From Spisula solida (Eukaryota > Mollusca > Bivalvia > Venerida > Mactridae), in NCBI GenBank assembly GCA_947247005.1, contig OX365944.1, positions 3,112,501 through 3,176,500 of the forward strand: DNA of 64,000 nucleotides, in the 5' to 3' direction. A model generated the notes under the pieces. The model had not been told where the DNA came from and searched no databases. It worked only from the letters and a program-made list of their open reading frames with translations. Within the stretch, counting starts at the first letter, position 1. Each line of letters begins with the position of its first letter. A program made the translations under genes and the position numbers. Of this stretch, positions 1 through 40,778 are shown piece after piece.

Positions 1-1160
1 TTCACTATTTTGGAAATAGAAGCTTTTTTCCATTTTTTGGCAAAATATTATACCCGTTACCATGGTAACAGTTTTAAAAAAAAAATCTTAAAAAATACTG
101 TTTTTGTAAAATACTTCAACTGATGGTATAAATTTATCATTTTCACAGGATTTGGACATGGGGCCATTTTTTACCCTTCGTGGCTTTACCCCTTTAATAT
201 TATTTTCTCATGACAATTTTGCAATTGCCATGGGCAAGCCATATGGAAAAATCTACTAGCCCGCAGGCAAAAAAGCCCAAGTGGGGCAAGTCGGACATAG
301 GAATTTCACACCCCTGTATTTATTATAAATTCAACTTCTTTAGAGCAACAACCTTTAAGCAATGCACATGTCTACAGAGGTTGTACTGTACAACAGAGGT
401 TGTACTGTACATTCATTCATTTATTAATCTTCAATTAATAATTGAAAATCGATTGTCAGTCGAATTAAAAATTGAAGTAAATATTAACCATACAGACAGT
501 ATTACCCGTGCAACTTCCACCCCTCTGCATTTTGTAGTTAGCACATGTATGTATACACACTCTCTATGTATAATATAATACAAACATTGACCGCCTTGTG
601 AATCATGTAAAATTTAACGATGCAGAGTGGCGTCAGTTAGTCCAATCACTTATTGACAGCAATTAAACATTATACAGGGTGCAATTGGACAGGGTTCACC
701 AGTAGGCCTTTTGAACATTTGTAACCAGACCAGGGCTTGAACATGGGACCCTTCGCCTACAGGGCTGCCTACAAAAGTTTCTCCCCCTATCAGTAATTAA
801 ATCCTGTACACACTACTACACATTCATGTAATATTATCACAGCTGCCAAACAAAAACACAAGTAACAAAATGTGTGACATAGAATGAGAGATCTGAAGGT
901 TTTACAATACAGTACTAGAAAGCTCTCAAAACGAATACCTGTCTCAATGGCACGGGTTTTGAAACTTTTTCTCCATCTGAGTCAGAATCTGACTCCATTG
1001 CGTCTGTTCAATCAAACTATACACGACACACAGAACATCTACTTTCCTCTTAGTGGTAATTTGGTGTGTGTATTCTTAAAGTCTGTGTATTGTAGACGCT
1101 CATGGTAATAAAGAGCATTTTTTAATGAGCGTCTATATGATTCGGATCAGTTTGTTGAAG
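1..1160. other. Intergenic sequence upstream of ALG1
   Basis: AT-rich sequence with no coding exon I can support. An imperfect direct repeat (GAGGTTGTACTGTAC, twice between about 377 and 410) is the only local structure noted. Short open frames here have no recognisable domain, signal peptide or splice context. Confidence 0.5.
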
Positions 1161-1168
1161 CGGAAGTG
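1161..1168 (+). promoter_or_regulatory. Possible ETS-type promoter site for ALG1
   Basis: CGGAAGTG matches the ETS/GABP core that is common in housekeeping promoters and lies 12 bases before the first ATG. No TATA box is evident. If the transcription start is close to the ATG, this site would sit in the promoter or 5' UTR. It is a motif match only. Confidence 0.25.
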
Positions 1169-1180
1169 GATATTTGACAC

Positions 1181-29724
<28,544 letters not shown>

Positions 29725-29757
29725 TTCAGGAAATAATGACATCAAATTGTTGTTTTT

Positions 29758-30775
29758 AGCTCACCTGAGTACTTTATGTCACTGTAGCACTTTGTGCTCA
29801 CAGTGAGCTATTGTGATCGCCCTATCGTTGCCTCAATTTCAAAATATTCTAACAAGGTTTTTGAAAAAATGAGCTTTTGGTATCGTTGGAAAGCGCTTTT
29901 GAAGATCTATGTATTGAAAAGACTTAGAACATTGTGACATTAAAGATAAACAATATAAATTTACTGTGCTTTTTTTTCTATCTCTAGTTTCTGAGATCAA
30001 GAGGTCAATACCTTTAAAGTCGATTTTCTCAAAATGCCCTTTTCAGACTTAGAACATTCTGGAATTGAGGTGATGCTATTTCCATTTTGCATGATCATCC
30101 TCAACAGTATGACTGTTAAACAGTATAGAGGGTGAACTTTTTACTTAATCTTTATGAAATTAGATCACAAGAAATTATTGGTTGGATAAAATCGAGGCAA
30201 ACTTTATAACCGCTCAGTTAGAGTAAAAATTGGCTAACAGTGTAGACGTCATGTTCTTGGCCGAATATTTTATTTATGAAATATGGAGTGGTATTTGCAG
30301 GGCATCTAAGCGGATCTCTTACCACTATTTTGCTTACATTAAAAATTAGTTTTGGTGATGTTTTCCGCAAATTTAAGAATAACCCATGTTTTCTTAGTGG
30401 TTCTTTTAAGTAGCTATTTACATATGGCTTTAAACCAATGTAAAAACTCCCAAATTCCCAAGTTTTCCACTAAGATGCTTTTGTGATCACCACAGGCCCC
30501 AATGTTCATGTCTGTACCATCTGGGCTAAGTTTGTAGCTAGGTCACCTGGGTCAAAAATCATAGGAAACCACTGTAAAGGGCACATTAGTTTTATGGTGT
30601 GATCTTTATAACCGGGTCACAGCGTTTGTCTCTATAATCGAAGCCATGTTTGATAAGGGGTCGTCTTTTTACATTCTATGCCATGGTTGATAAAGGGTCA
30701 TCTTGGTCATTTTACTGATTGCGCCATTTTTGCTTGAGCTCAGTTGAGAGTTTCAGGGCCAAGGGCCCTCTTGTT
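29758..30775 (+). mobile_element. Array-type repeat element B in ALG1 3' region
   Basis: The head AGCTCACCTGAG...CAGTGAGCTATTGTGATCGC begins 33 bases after the ALG1 stop. The body is divergent with few unit copies. The 3' end has a GGGCCAAGGGCCC hairpin and TCTTGTT. It probably lies in the ALG1 3' UTR, although no AATAAA was placed with confidence. Confidence 0.55.
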
Positions 30776-31182
30776 GGTGATAGGTCTATGAGTCATAGAC
30801 TATGACCTTGACTTTAGTTGATAAATTATTTACTAATTTTATTGATTGAGGTTATGAGTGTCTCTAATATGAGATGTGGACTTGTTTTAACACTTAACCT
30901 AAAATAAGATAAGTATTTGGAATAGATTAAACTGTATTAGTGGAGTAGAATGAGACCAAATATACCATTATATTTATGTACGAGTTTTAGCCTAAAGAGA
31001 GGACGATCAACTCAACCTTGTAGGTTATCAAAGTGTCATATTTTACCAATATCAGTGTGGTTGTACCATTATAGTAGGTGATGCCATCTGTAGCTACCAC
31101 AAGGTGCAAACATTCAGACTGGAAAGCTAGTCACCTTCTCTCACAGAGGCGGCAGACTGTCAGAATGAGGTGTCTGGTTTTT
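30776..31182. other. Intergenic or ALG1 3' UTR sequence
   Basis: No exon or repeat recognised. Any ALG1 polyadenylation site could lie here or further on; an AATAAA is seen only at about 33838. Confidence 0.4.
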
Positions 31183-32254
31183 ATACGCCCGTTTGAAAAA
31201 CAGGACGTATTATGGGAACACCCTTGGCAGGCTTCGGGCGGTGGCTTCCAGTAGTTTGTCTGTACTCTAAACGCTCAGAGTTTTCATCCGATCCTCTTCA
31301 AACTTTGTGATAATGCTTATGGGCATAATATCTAGGCCAAGTTCGATTATAGGCCAAATCCGCCTAGGCCTTATTGGGTTATGGTCCTTTAATTACCAAA
31401 AAAGCAGTCACAATGTCAAGTGACATATTCCTGAGGGTCATGGGTTCAAACCCCACTTCGACCATAATCTTTTTATTTTTTTAAGTGTTTAGGTAATGTT
31501 TTGTCTTTAAAGCATGTATGTGTACAGTTACATGGAGAAAAATATTTTTTCTAAAAGATTTTGTTTAAATTATAGGTCAAATCATAGAAAAACCTTATGT
31601 AGTCACCAGATGTTACAATTTGGACTTAATCTTTATGAATCTTGGTCACAATGATCATGTCAACATAATCTAGGTCAAGTTCGATATTGGGTCATCCGGG
31701 GTCAAAAACAAGGTCACAGTGTCAATTGAATTAATCCTGAGGGTCAGGGTTCAAACCTCACTGAGAGCAAAAAATGTTTTTATTTTTTTTAAGTGTTTAG
31801 GTAATGTTTTGTCTTTAAGCATGAATTTGAACAGTTATATGGAGGAAAATATCTTTTCCAAAAGATTTTGTTTAAATTATAGGTCAAATCATAGAAAAAC
31901 CCAGTTTGTCTGTACTCAAGCTCTGAGTTTTCATCCGATCGTCTTCAAACTTTGTGACAATGCTTATGGACTCCGTATTTCAGTGGTTAGAGCGCTTGTC
32001 GTCTAATCTGGCGACCCGGGTTCAAATACAGGTGAAGGCACACATATGCCTGCCATATTTCAGCAGAAAGCTGACTGGCAAATAAAGGCTATGCTCGGCA
32101 TCGGCATAATATCTAGGCCAAGTTCAATTATAGGCCAAATCAGCCAAGGCCTTCTTGGCTTATGGTCCTTTAATTAAAAATGTTTTTTAATTGTTTGGTT
32201 TTTTCATTGACCATGCCCGAGACGGGCGTATTTTGTGACATTTTGGCTCTTGTT
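31183..32254 (+). mobile_element. Array-type repeat element D
   Basis: The head ATACGCCCGTTTG...GGACGTATTATGGG is a hairpin. Units carry AATGCTTATGGGCATAATATC. The tail GACGGGCGTATTTTGTGAC is inverted to the head and ends TTTTGGCTCTTGTT. A partially duplicated inner block (GGTTCAAACC..., TTAAGTGTTTAGGTAATG) occurs at about 31440-31500 and 31745-31810. A SINE is nested at 31970-32102. Confidence 0.55.
31970..32102 (+). mobile_element. tRNA-derived SINE, copy 1
   Basis: The head has an A-box-like CAGTGGTTAGAGCG and a B-box GGGTTCAAATAC at tRNA-like spacing. The tail CAGAAAGCTGACTGGCAAAT plus AAAGGCTAT is shared with 49135-49244. It interrupts element D: the intact D sequence TTATGGGCATAATATC at about 31317 is split here. 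Confidence 0.75.
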
Positions 32255-32872
32255 GTCACTGTGTTAGTTCATTTTATCTCGTACATTTTGACGTGTGTCA
32301 TTATGTCTTGTAACTAGCTGTGATTGTTGTTTTGTTTTCTTGTTGTGCTCTGCTGTTTCTGTTGAGTGTTGCTTTCCCTGTCTGATTTAATTATCATCTT
32401 TTTCTAAGAAAATTACTGTTTCATCATTTCTTAATGGTATTTGTTATTATAAGTGTTCAACCATTTGCGTATTACATTCGGAAGCAGATCGCACATCGAC
32501 CACTTGTTGTGACCACACAAGGTTTTGTCAATACTGTTGCCCACATACAATCCAAAGCCACACAGAAACGACGGCAACGCCTAGCCATCCACGCAAGAGT
32601 CAGACATACAACGAACCATCCATATCCCCAAAAAATGGCAAGTTACTAGTTGGTCATAGGTTACAACTGTTGCATAAAGATTACATATCAAACAGGGAAC
32701 ACAACACTAAACAGAAACAGCAAGTCCTTATTGTTACCCTGATGTACTCAAACATTGTCGTTTATAGTTAGTTTCTGTTATCATTGTAAATGATAATTGT
32801 CCTTTAGTCTAATATATGTAAGATAATTATGCTGAAACAGTTAAAAGTATTTTGATAATCTAATTTGCAGTC
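32255..32872. other. Intergenic sequence
   Basis: No supported gene. A 71-codon open frame at 32434-32649 has no recognised domain. A short stretch resembles 10790-10850 (GCTCTGCTGTTTCTGTTGAG), suggesting a dispersed repeat. Confidence 0.35.
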
Positions 32873-33754
32873 CATGTGACAGAAAGAGCTTTTGTGATCA
32901 CTCTTCGTCCGTTGTCCGTCCGTCCACAATTTGCTTGCGTAGACACTAGATGTCACAGTTTTGGCCTAATCATTATGAAACTTGGTCAAAATGATCATCT
33001 TAACAAAATCTAGGCCAAGTTTGGTATTGGGTCAGTTGGGGTCAAAAACAAGGTCACTTGGTCAAATTAATTAAAAACAATTTGTGTAGTCACTAGAGGT
33101 CACAATTTTGACCTAATCTTTATGAAACTAGGTCACAATGATCATCTCAACAAAATATAGGTCAAGTTCGATATTGGGTCATCTGGGGTCAAAAAGTAGG
33201 TCATTAGGTGAAATCATGGACTAAACTTGGCTTAAACTTTAATACGGGTTAGACAATATGAAAACCTTGTTCAGGCAATAGATGCTGCATTTACTTGATT
33301 ACCATGAAGGGCTTGCATGAACTACTACACAAAGTGACAGGGTGAGCTTTGTGATCACTCTTTATCCGTCGTACGTTCACAATTTCTTGTGAACACGCTA
33401 GAGGCCACACTTATGGCCCAATCTTTATCAAACTTGGTCAGAATGTTTGTCTCTAGAAAATTTGGAAACTGGGTAATATGGGGTCAAATGAGGTCACTAG
33501 GTCAAAACTTAGAAAAAGCTTGTGAACACATTAGAGGACACAATTAAGGCCTAATATTCATGAAACTTCGTCAAATTGTTTGTCTCTATGAAATCTAGGT
33601 CAAGTTTGAATCTGGTCATAGAAAAGCTTGCAATAGAGGCTAAATTTTCCTGAATCTTATTCTTAAAATATAAATGATTACTTAGGCCACGATAGGGGCT
33701 TGCATGCACTTCTATGACAGGTGAGTGACCTAGAGCCCTTTGGGCCCTCTTGTA
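32873..33754 (+). mobile_element. Array-type repeat element C
   Basis: The head is degenerate (GAGCTTTTGTGATCACTC). About four units have GAAACTTGGTCA, GGGGTCAAAA and AATCTAGGTCAAGTT. The tail contains GACAGGTGAGTGACC, GGGCCC and TCTTGTAT. It belongs to the element A family. Confidence 0.5.
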
Positions 33755-35045
33755 TGTATTTTGTGTTCAGAAATGTCTAGGTTGTTACGTAATTGTTGTA
33801 TGTGTACAAGAAAATATGCTCTTTTTGAGTTATTTTAAATAAAAATGGATCAAATTAAAACCTATAAAGGCTGTTTTGTTATTATATAAATAAAACATTT
33901 TAGCTCTGTCACAAAGTCACTCCACGTTCTTGACAGACGCATCCATGTAGGCTACGACTGGGACCACAGGTAACTGTATCATTGATATCAAGGACCAGCA
34001 TCAGCCAACTGGAGACCATCCAATGCCGAGTAGCGTGTACTAATTTGTCAAGATCGATCACCGCACTACAAGCAGCACATTGCTGACGTTGGCTGGCAGT
34101 TTCTCTGACCAAGCCTGACTATAGACTCACAAATGCTCCTGTTGACATACAGACAGGGAATTACTTCCACCCAGTCCCCATCAACAACACTTTGTCTCGT
34201 ATCCGCTTCTGTTCTGTCGTAGATATATCTTCCTGATATTCATGACATAAACAGCAGGCTCCAGTCGTGTGTCAGTAACAACTAAGAGGTAATGTCATGA
34301 TGACGTCAGCATATTTCACAATCCAAAGCATTGTGTGAGAATGATTTGTATTTATTTAAGGACATTTCAACAAACGTTGAACTTTGAAGTCGATGACATC
34401 TTTAACACACCACATACTTGCACAAGCTTGTGCTAAAAGGCGAACAGTAGTTGCTCCAAATTGTTCCAAGGGAAGTAATTGATACAGCTAGATGAATATA
34501 TAATAACATGCTTATCTTCCTTGTGAAATTTAAATCATCGAATGAGTGGATCAATTTAAAGCAGATGCATGTAAAACTTTAACCAAGTAAGTCTAAATCT
34601 AGGTCAGCTTTGATATCCGATTATATGGGTTGAAAATCTAGGTCACTGGGCATATTGTGGATGCAATACAGTCTTTAATTTTCGCCGAACCTTCGTTTGT
34701 CTATAATTTAATGCTAAGATGTCTTTATCGTTAGTTTGAACAATAGTAACCCTGGAGCAGAGAAGTCATAGAAAAAGAAAAATTGTCATAGAAAATCGTA
34801 CAGTTGAAGATAGCACTCAAATTAAATAATTGGAATAAAAAGCCTAATGTATGAAGATGCTGTATTTTTCAATGGATCTTCGTGATTTTAAGACCACGTA
34901 CTGTGGTGATCATAGAAACCAAATTTTTATTCACTCGGCATTGTAAAAGAACCGAGATAACCACGTGCAAGATATTGAATTACTAACTATATACATGTTT
35001 GGAACTACAACCTACCTGACTAGAGATGGTTCGTATCATGACAGG
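33755..35045. other. Intergenic sequence
   Basis: AT-rich, with no gene. Contains CACAGGTAACTGTATCATTG near 33965, a dispersed motif also at 14356 and, inverted, near 43480. Confidence 0.4.
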
Positions 35046-35162
35046 AACCTGATGTTTTAATATATATGGCCCAACACACTATCCATTTATTTTCTATACG
35101 GGTGCTGGTCACTGGGCGGGCCTGGATAGTGTTATGGGCCATACATATTAAAATATCAGGTT
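35046..35162. mobile_element. 117-bp hairpin, possible MITE
   Basis: Arms of about 39 bases pair imperfectly: AACCTGATGTTTTAATATAT...ACTATCC on the left and GGATAGTGTTATGGGCC...ATATCAGGTT on the right, around a 40-base GC-richer loop. Confidence 0.6.
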
Positions 35163-35775
35163 GCTGTTGTATCATCTGGAAGAGAACCCCTAGATTCCCT
35201 ACTTTATCCACGACGTTTGGCAGGTTATAAGTATATGAGTCAATTTCAAAATTCGCAGGTTTTCTTGTCCTTATTGAAAAACTTACACATAAATTGGATC
35301 AATTATATTTAAACTTTTATTATGTGAAGCTATATATACCGTATTTACAATAACACAGCAAAATTAAATGATTTGCCATCAGTAAATGTTTATATTTGGG
35401 TGTTTACTGCCTAAAACTGAGAACAAATGACTGTCCCAGTACCACAGTGCCATGCTTTTATTAACAGTATTTCATGTTATCATATGTTATGAGACAAAAC
35501 TTGTATGTTCATTTTGGAGGTGAAGATTTAATAATTCACAAAAAATATAATGTTTGCAAAAATGTATAATGAATATTGTAAAAAAAACATCTTTTGTTCA
35601 TGTCCCATAGCTTTGTGTCTTTTACTATGATCACCATAAAATACCAAATCATTTCTTTTATTTCGAAGTGTTTACCACCCTTCACACAACAGCAATGAAT
35701 GATTTTAATTTAATTTATAATTGGAAAGCTATTGACAATTCAATGTTTGTATCTCTGGTCGTACTTTTTTTCTTT
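35163..35775. other. Intergenic sequence
   Basis: AT-rich sequence with no recognised gene or repeat. Confidence 0.4.
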
Positions 35776-36702
35776 GTCTCTGGTGTAACGCTGTTAATTG
35801 TGCGCCAGCAAGCATATTTTTTCAAAATAGTTCTACTTTTTGTTTAAGATATATGTGTACATGAGTATTGTATTGTCATTATCAAAGTACTATAAACGGT
35901 GTGTTTGTTTTTTACGATAACATCTCAAAAATGTCCGTGGTGTAACTGCCTTTGGTGTAACACTTTAAATTTGTTACACCACGGACAAAATGAGTACATT
36001 AACTATGAAGTTCAGAACTATATTGATTTTTTTTATTGTTTACGATTGCATTCATTGACACAACTTTTTAAAGCAGATATGTGTTGCCAAAAGCATAATA
36101 ATGTCCTTATTTTTCATAAGAACACTACTAAATGTAATATAACAGTTACACCATGGACAATTTCTTTAATGAATGCGTCCTGACTTAACACATGACCTCT
36201 TTTTTGTGTTTGCATAGAGATATTGCGTAGCACTGAATACAGCACACACGTCTGTAATACATTTTATCTTCAGTTTATTCCTCATTTTGATCAATTTACC
36301 ACATTAATGTGTTTGTCCATGGTTTAACATACCTGTCTGTGGTGTGACAATGTCCGTGGTGTAACAATGTAAATCAGGTTTTGGGATGTACTTGAAATGA
36401 AAACAGTCTTAAAAATCGATGTATCTGAAAGATAACCTGCAGGAAATGCTGCATATATGAAAGAAAATAAATAAACAAAACAATTTTGTTTGTAATATAT
36501 GCAATACAAAGTAATAGAAAATGTTCTGATTTAACATTGGCTCATTGTACTGCTATAAAATTTCCAGTGACTCATTCATTTTACAATTTCAGCAAAATAT
36601 ATTCAGATATGAGTATTTTCGTTACTATGGACTTGAAAATCAGCTGAATTCAATTTATTTAAAGATGTTTTTGCTTAATTTTCTGATCGTTACACCACGG
36701 AC
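35776..36702. repeat. Cluster of GTCCGTGGTGTAAC motifs
   Basis: Eight full or near matches occur on both strands: 35776, 35933, 35973 (inverted), 36145 (inverted), 36315, 36335, 36352 and 36689 (inverted). They lie in otherwise unrelated AT-rich sequence. The pair at 35933/35973 forms an inverted repeat. This resembles subterminal binding-site arrays of DNA transposons, but no element ends or transposase are visible. Confidence 0.65.
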
Positions 36703-37576
36703 AATTTACTTAAGTGATTTTAAGTTTGAAGTTAAAAAAATATATATCATATATACTATCATGCGAAATCCCATCGAAATTGGTCAAGTAGTTAAACAGT
36801 TAAGCCATAAATACGTATCACGGTGTCCACCCGGTCACTGGGGTGGACTCAATAAAAACAAAAAAAACGGAAATATTGAGGAAATCACCAACATAATTTA
36901 TGTCGAATTTACCGTTGTGTACAAACATAATAATGCGGTAAAATTAAAGAACGAAAAAGTTGGAACAGATTTACCTGGTTGACACATGTTCACTTCAGTG
37001 AATGTATACGTGTAAGCCGAAAAACGAATCGATGGCATATTTAAATGTCAAAAAAACTCCATGTTTGTCCGAATGTTCCGAATGATGCGCGTGATTTCCT
37101 TTTTGTAACAACGATTTATATTGGTTGATTTCATTGGGGTTTCCCAGGACTTGGTTACCAGCGTACAAACGATGTATACTACGCCAATGAAAACGACCGT
37201 CGAAATACCCGTCAGACACACTAAAAACCACTACAACCGTCCCTACAGTGTTTACGCCTTCGAAAAATAAAATCAAAGTTTAAACAATGAATTATTCCAA
37301 GATAAAAGTTCAAAAACAACTGTAGACAGTAATCAATATTTAATTATATAATTGCCTTTTAGAAATGACAAACGAATATTACCCAATCATCATAGTAATG
37401 CATAGTATTATACATATAGTAGATATAGACTTGCCTGATAAGCACATGTTAATAGATTTAATTAAAGTGGCATATAATGGCCATGTTGACTTGAACTCTA
37501 ACTGGTAACGCTGTTAGAGTTAAACACGCTTTAAGGAAGGCAACAACCGAGGGCATGGATTCACGGATTATTTATC
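36703..37576. other. Intergenic sequence
   Basis: No gene supported. Open frames at 36545-36982 (plus) and 36995-37276 (minus) lack domains and splice context. Confidence 0.4.
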
Positions 37577-37594
37577 AAACCCAGGGGGGATAAA

Positions 37595-37672
37595 CACGTG
37601 ACCATAATTTGAAACAAGATGGCGGCGTAGACACGAATATTATCGTTTTGGGACTATTATTTCAAGGTGAGT
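37595..37672 (+). promoter_or_regulatory. Promoter-like module in the left inverted repeat
   Basis: CACGTGAC (USF-type E-box) is followed 15 bases on by AAGATGGCGGC (YY1 consensus) and 39 bases later by CAAG|GTGAGT. The mirror copy is at 41442-41519 on the minus strand, so both modules face inward. Function is inferred from motifs only. Confidence 0.35.
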
Positions 37673-38788
37673 ACGGAATTTAAACACCTTACATACCCTA
37701 TCATATGGTACTCAAAACGCGCTTTCCAGCGGTGTATAACATGCTTGTGTGGTACGTTTATTTTCTGAGAACATTAAGACCAAAATTTCGAGTCGAGCAC
37801 AAAAAGCCGTGGTGTATTTCACGTTATTGATGAATTTAGTGTTTTTGTGACCAAAACGCACTTTTGTGGGGTATTTAAAGCAACTACTTACTAAAAATAG
37901 TTTATAATGTATGTCAGCACAAGTCATTAGCTCATATTTATAATATTTACGACATATATCAATTTTGCATGAATTGGTGCATCCCACGCTAAATAAAACG
38001 ATGGTGCATTTCACGTTATTTTACGATACACATGTGATAATTCACCACAATTTCCCATACATGTAATTGGTTCCTCTTGCAATGTTTTTATTCTGTTAGA
38101 AAAAGGTATTAGTCTAAGAACGTTTGTTTGTTTGATATTTGGATATGGCAAATGGATACATCGGGATGTTGTATAACAGATAAACAATAAAATATGCATG
38201 TTTTGAATGAGTGAATAATAAACCGGAACTCTCTTAGTATGTTATTGTACTTACAGTGTTAGTACTTGTTTTCTAACTAACAATATATCATTTCTTAGAT
38301 ATGATTGAAGACACGAGAACAGCAAGACTAAACAGCGTGTGTGGAAAGGTCTTAAGAACTTAGAAGCATATCGGGTCTTCATGATCACATGAGACGCCAC
38401 AGACGCCTCATCCGTGTTGCTTGTGTCCGTGGAGAGGAACCCGGCTCGTTTTAAAATATTAAGTGTGTACTGTTTGGAATCGTGGAATTATACATCACAC
38501 ATTCATGTCCGTGTTAGAATACAGTCCAGGAAAACTGGTTTGTCAAGTCGTGGTTCGAGTAGTTATAGATGGACGAGAAAGTATATCAAGAATACAAAAC
38601 TAAATGTAGAATGGATAAAATTATTTTTGATAGGTCAAACGACTCAATTATACGCATAACAAAGTAATTTAAGTGTTTGCACAGAGACTGATTTGAGCTA
38701 ATATGTTATATTGCATTAAATGCTCCTTTGTTTTGTTGCAATACACACGTGCCTTATGATAAAGGTATCACATTATTTATATGCAATT

Positions 38789-39444
38789 TAGTAGAGGAAA
38801 TTGCTCGATTGGGCAAATCGGAGATTCCCCTTACCATTTGCCCGATCGGGACATTTTGCTCCAAAAATTGCCTGATCGGTCAATAGAAACGCCCACCATT
38901 TTTAAAAAATTAACCTGTACATAAGGATATTTGACATGTAGATGATCGGATAGCACCTTTATCCTACCGTTCATAATTATTTTACATTGTCAAGAATCCG
39001 ATATTTTTGTTTTTGTTCACTTTCCCGTTTTGGCAACTTAAATTACCCGATCGGGCAAGGAAATATATTTAGTAGAAAGTTGCCAAAAACGGGCAAGTGA
39101 ACCCAGTGATATATATATATCTATAAATCTCAGAATCTATTGACAATTGAAGGGAAATATGAACGATAGTATCTTAGATATATCCTTTGTGATATGATAC
39201 ATGTGTTCAGATTATCGGCAAAATTGGTAGTTTTTAAGGCTAGAAATCTCAGAGTCTATAGACAATTGAAGATAAATTTGAACGATAGTATCTTCAAAAT
39301 ACCCTTTGTGATATGATACGTGTGTTCAGATTTTCGCTTGGTCAAATATCTTTATCAGAACTTTTCAGTTCTTCTGACGTTTGTTTAAATTGACCATTTT
39401 ATTGACCGAGCAGAATTTCCTGATCGGGCAATTTCCCCCCACTG
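38789..39444. mobile_element. CAGTGG-type MITE, copy 1 (nested)
   Basis: The left end GAGGAAATTGCTCGATTGGG and right end CTGATCGGGCAATTTCCCCC plus CACTG are inverted repeats. The interior has further NTTGCCCGATCGGG motifs. Copy 2 is at 40203-40778. Confidence 0.6.
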
Positions 39445-40202
39445 ATAAATGAAAATTATATTGCTTTTTAATTGACACATTCCATTGAAGATATAAACAA
39501 TTTTTTTCTTAGAGTTGATCACAAACGCAACGGTAAATATGTTCGTATTTTAATTCGAAGGGAGGTAATTTGAAAAATACCTAAGTTTGACTCAATTTAA
39601 AATAAAATGCTTTAGACATTGTTGATATCAAAATTGATTTTCTTAGCAATATTACCTGTATTGATGTTTATAGCCAGAAAACAACAGTTCAACTGTATGG
39701 AGTTATTGTTTTAATAAACAAAATGCTTTTTGAACAAAAAATTAGTTATTCCCCGTCATGTTCAGAATTACAGTATTGCTTTGTATGGAATTCTTTAATA
39801 GGGTGAGCAGTCAATAGCCACAATGTTTCAACTTGCTTTTTTTTTCATTAAGCATTGTCATATAAACACATTAAATGTGGATACTTTTTATTTTGCTGAT
39901 GATTATGTTATAATTTCCTGTGATTGATAAATTTTATATGTGAGTACTCGAAATGTGTTGTTTAATAATAGAAATCATCGTCATATTGTATTTGTTTATT
40001 TCTCATTATTCCTCGTATGACAAGGTTGTATAATCAATTATCAGTAAACGATCTAGAAGTCTTTTGAAAACGCTGGTGTGCTGCAGCAAGATTTTCGGCG
40101 ACGATGTCTTTGTAACTTCGTTCACGCACCATCCTACAAGAAAAAATGTGTTCAAGGGGTTATATGTATGTAAAGTAAGCCCATGACAACATTAGCCTTT
40201 GT

Positions 40203-40778
40203 CAGTGGAGGAAATTGCCCGATCGGGAAATTCGGGAATTCCCTCAACTACTTGCCTGATCGGGAACTTTTGCTCCATAAATTGCCTGATTGGACAATAG
40301 AAACGTATACTTTTGAAAATCTAACCTGTGAATATGGATATTTGACATAAAGACAATCTGATTGCATATTTCGTACCACAAAAGGTTTATCTTAAATCTT
40401 ACCGTTCCGAACTATTTCACATTGTCTATATTCTGAGATATACTAAGTGTTTTATGTTCACTTTGCTGATTAGGTAAGTATATACATTTCAATAGTAGAA
40501 GTTTTCAAAGCTGACAAGATAATACAATGAAATTAGACTGTGGTCGAATAAGGCAGTTTTTAAAGCTATATATCTCAGAATCTAGACATTTCAAAGGAAC
40601 TTTGAACGGTAATATCTTGAATATAAACAATGTGATATGAAGCATTTGTTCAGATTATCGCTTGGTCAAATATCTTTATGACAAGGTTAGTCTTCAAAGG
40701 TATAAATAAATTGACAATTTTTTCGCCCGGTCGGGCAATATTTCATTCATAATTGCCAATCGGGGAATTTCCCCACTG
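40203..40778. mobile_element. CAGTGG-type MITE, copy 2 (nested)
   Basis: The left end CAGTGGAGGAAATTGCCCG is inverted against GCCAATCGGGGAATTTCCCC plus ACTG on the right. The body aligns with copy 1 (GAAACG, GACAATCTGAT, CTTGGTCAAATATCTTTATG). Confidence 0.65.

Noticed and set aside
32434..32649. 71-codon open frame with basic residues
   Set aside because: Short, no recognised family, and flanked by dispersed repeats.
36545..36982. 145-codon plus-strand open frame
   Set aside because: AT-rich, no domain or signal, and it overlaps the GTCCGTGGTGTAAC motif cluster.
38414..38659. 81-codon open frame inside the 3.95-kb element as a transposase remnant
   Set aside because: No catalytic motif or zinc-binding pattern is seen, and it is too short to support.
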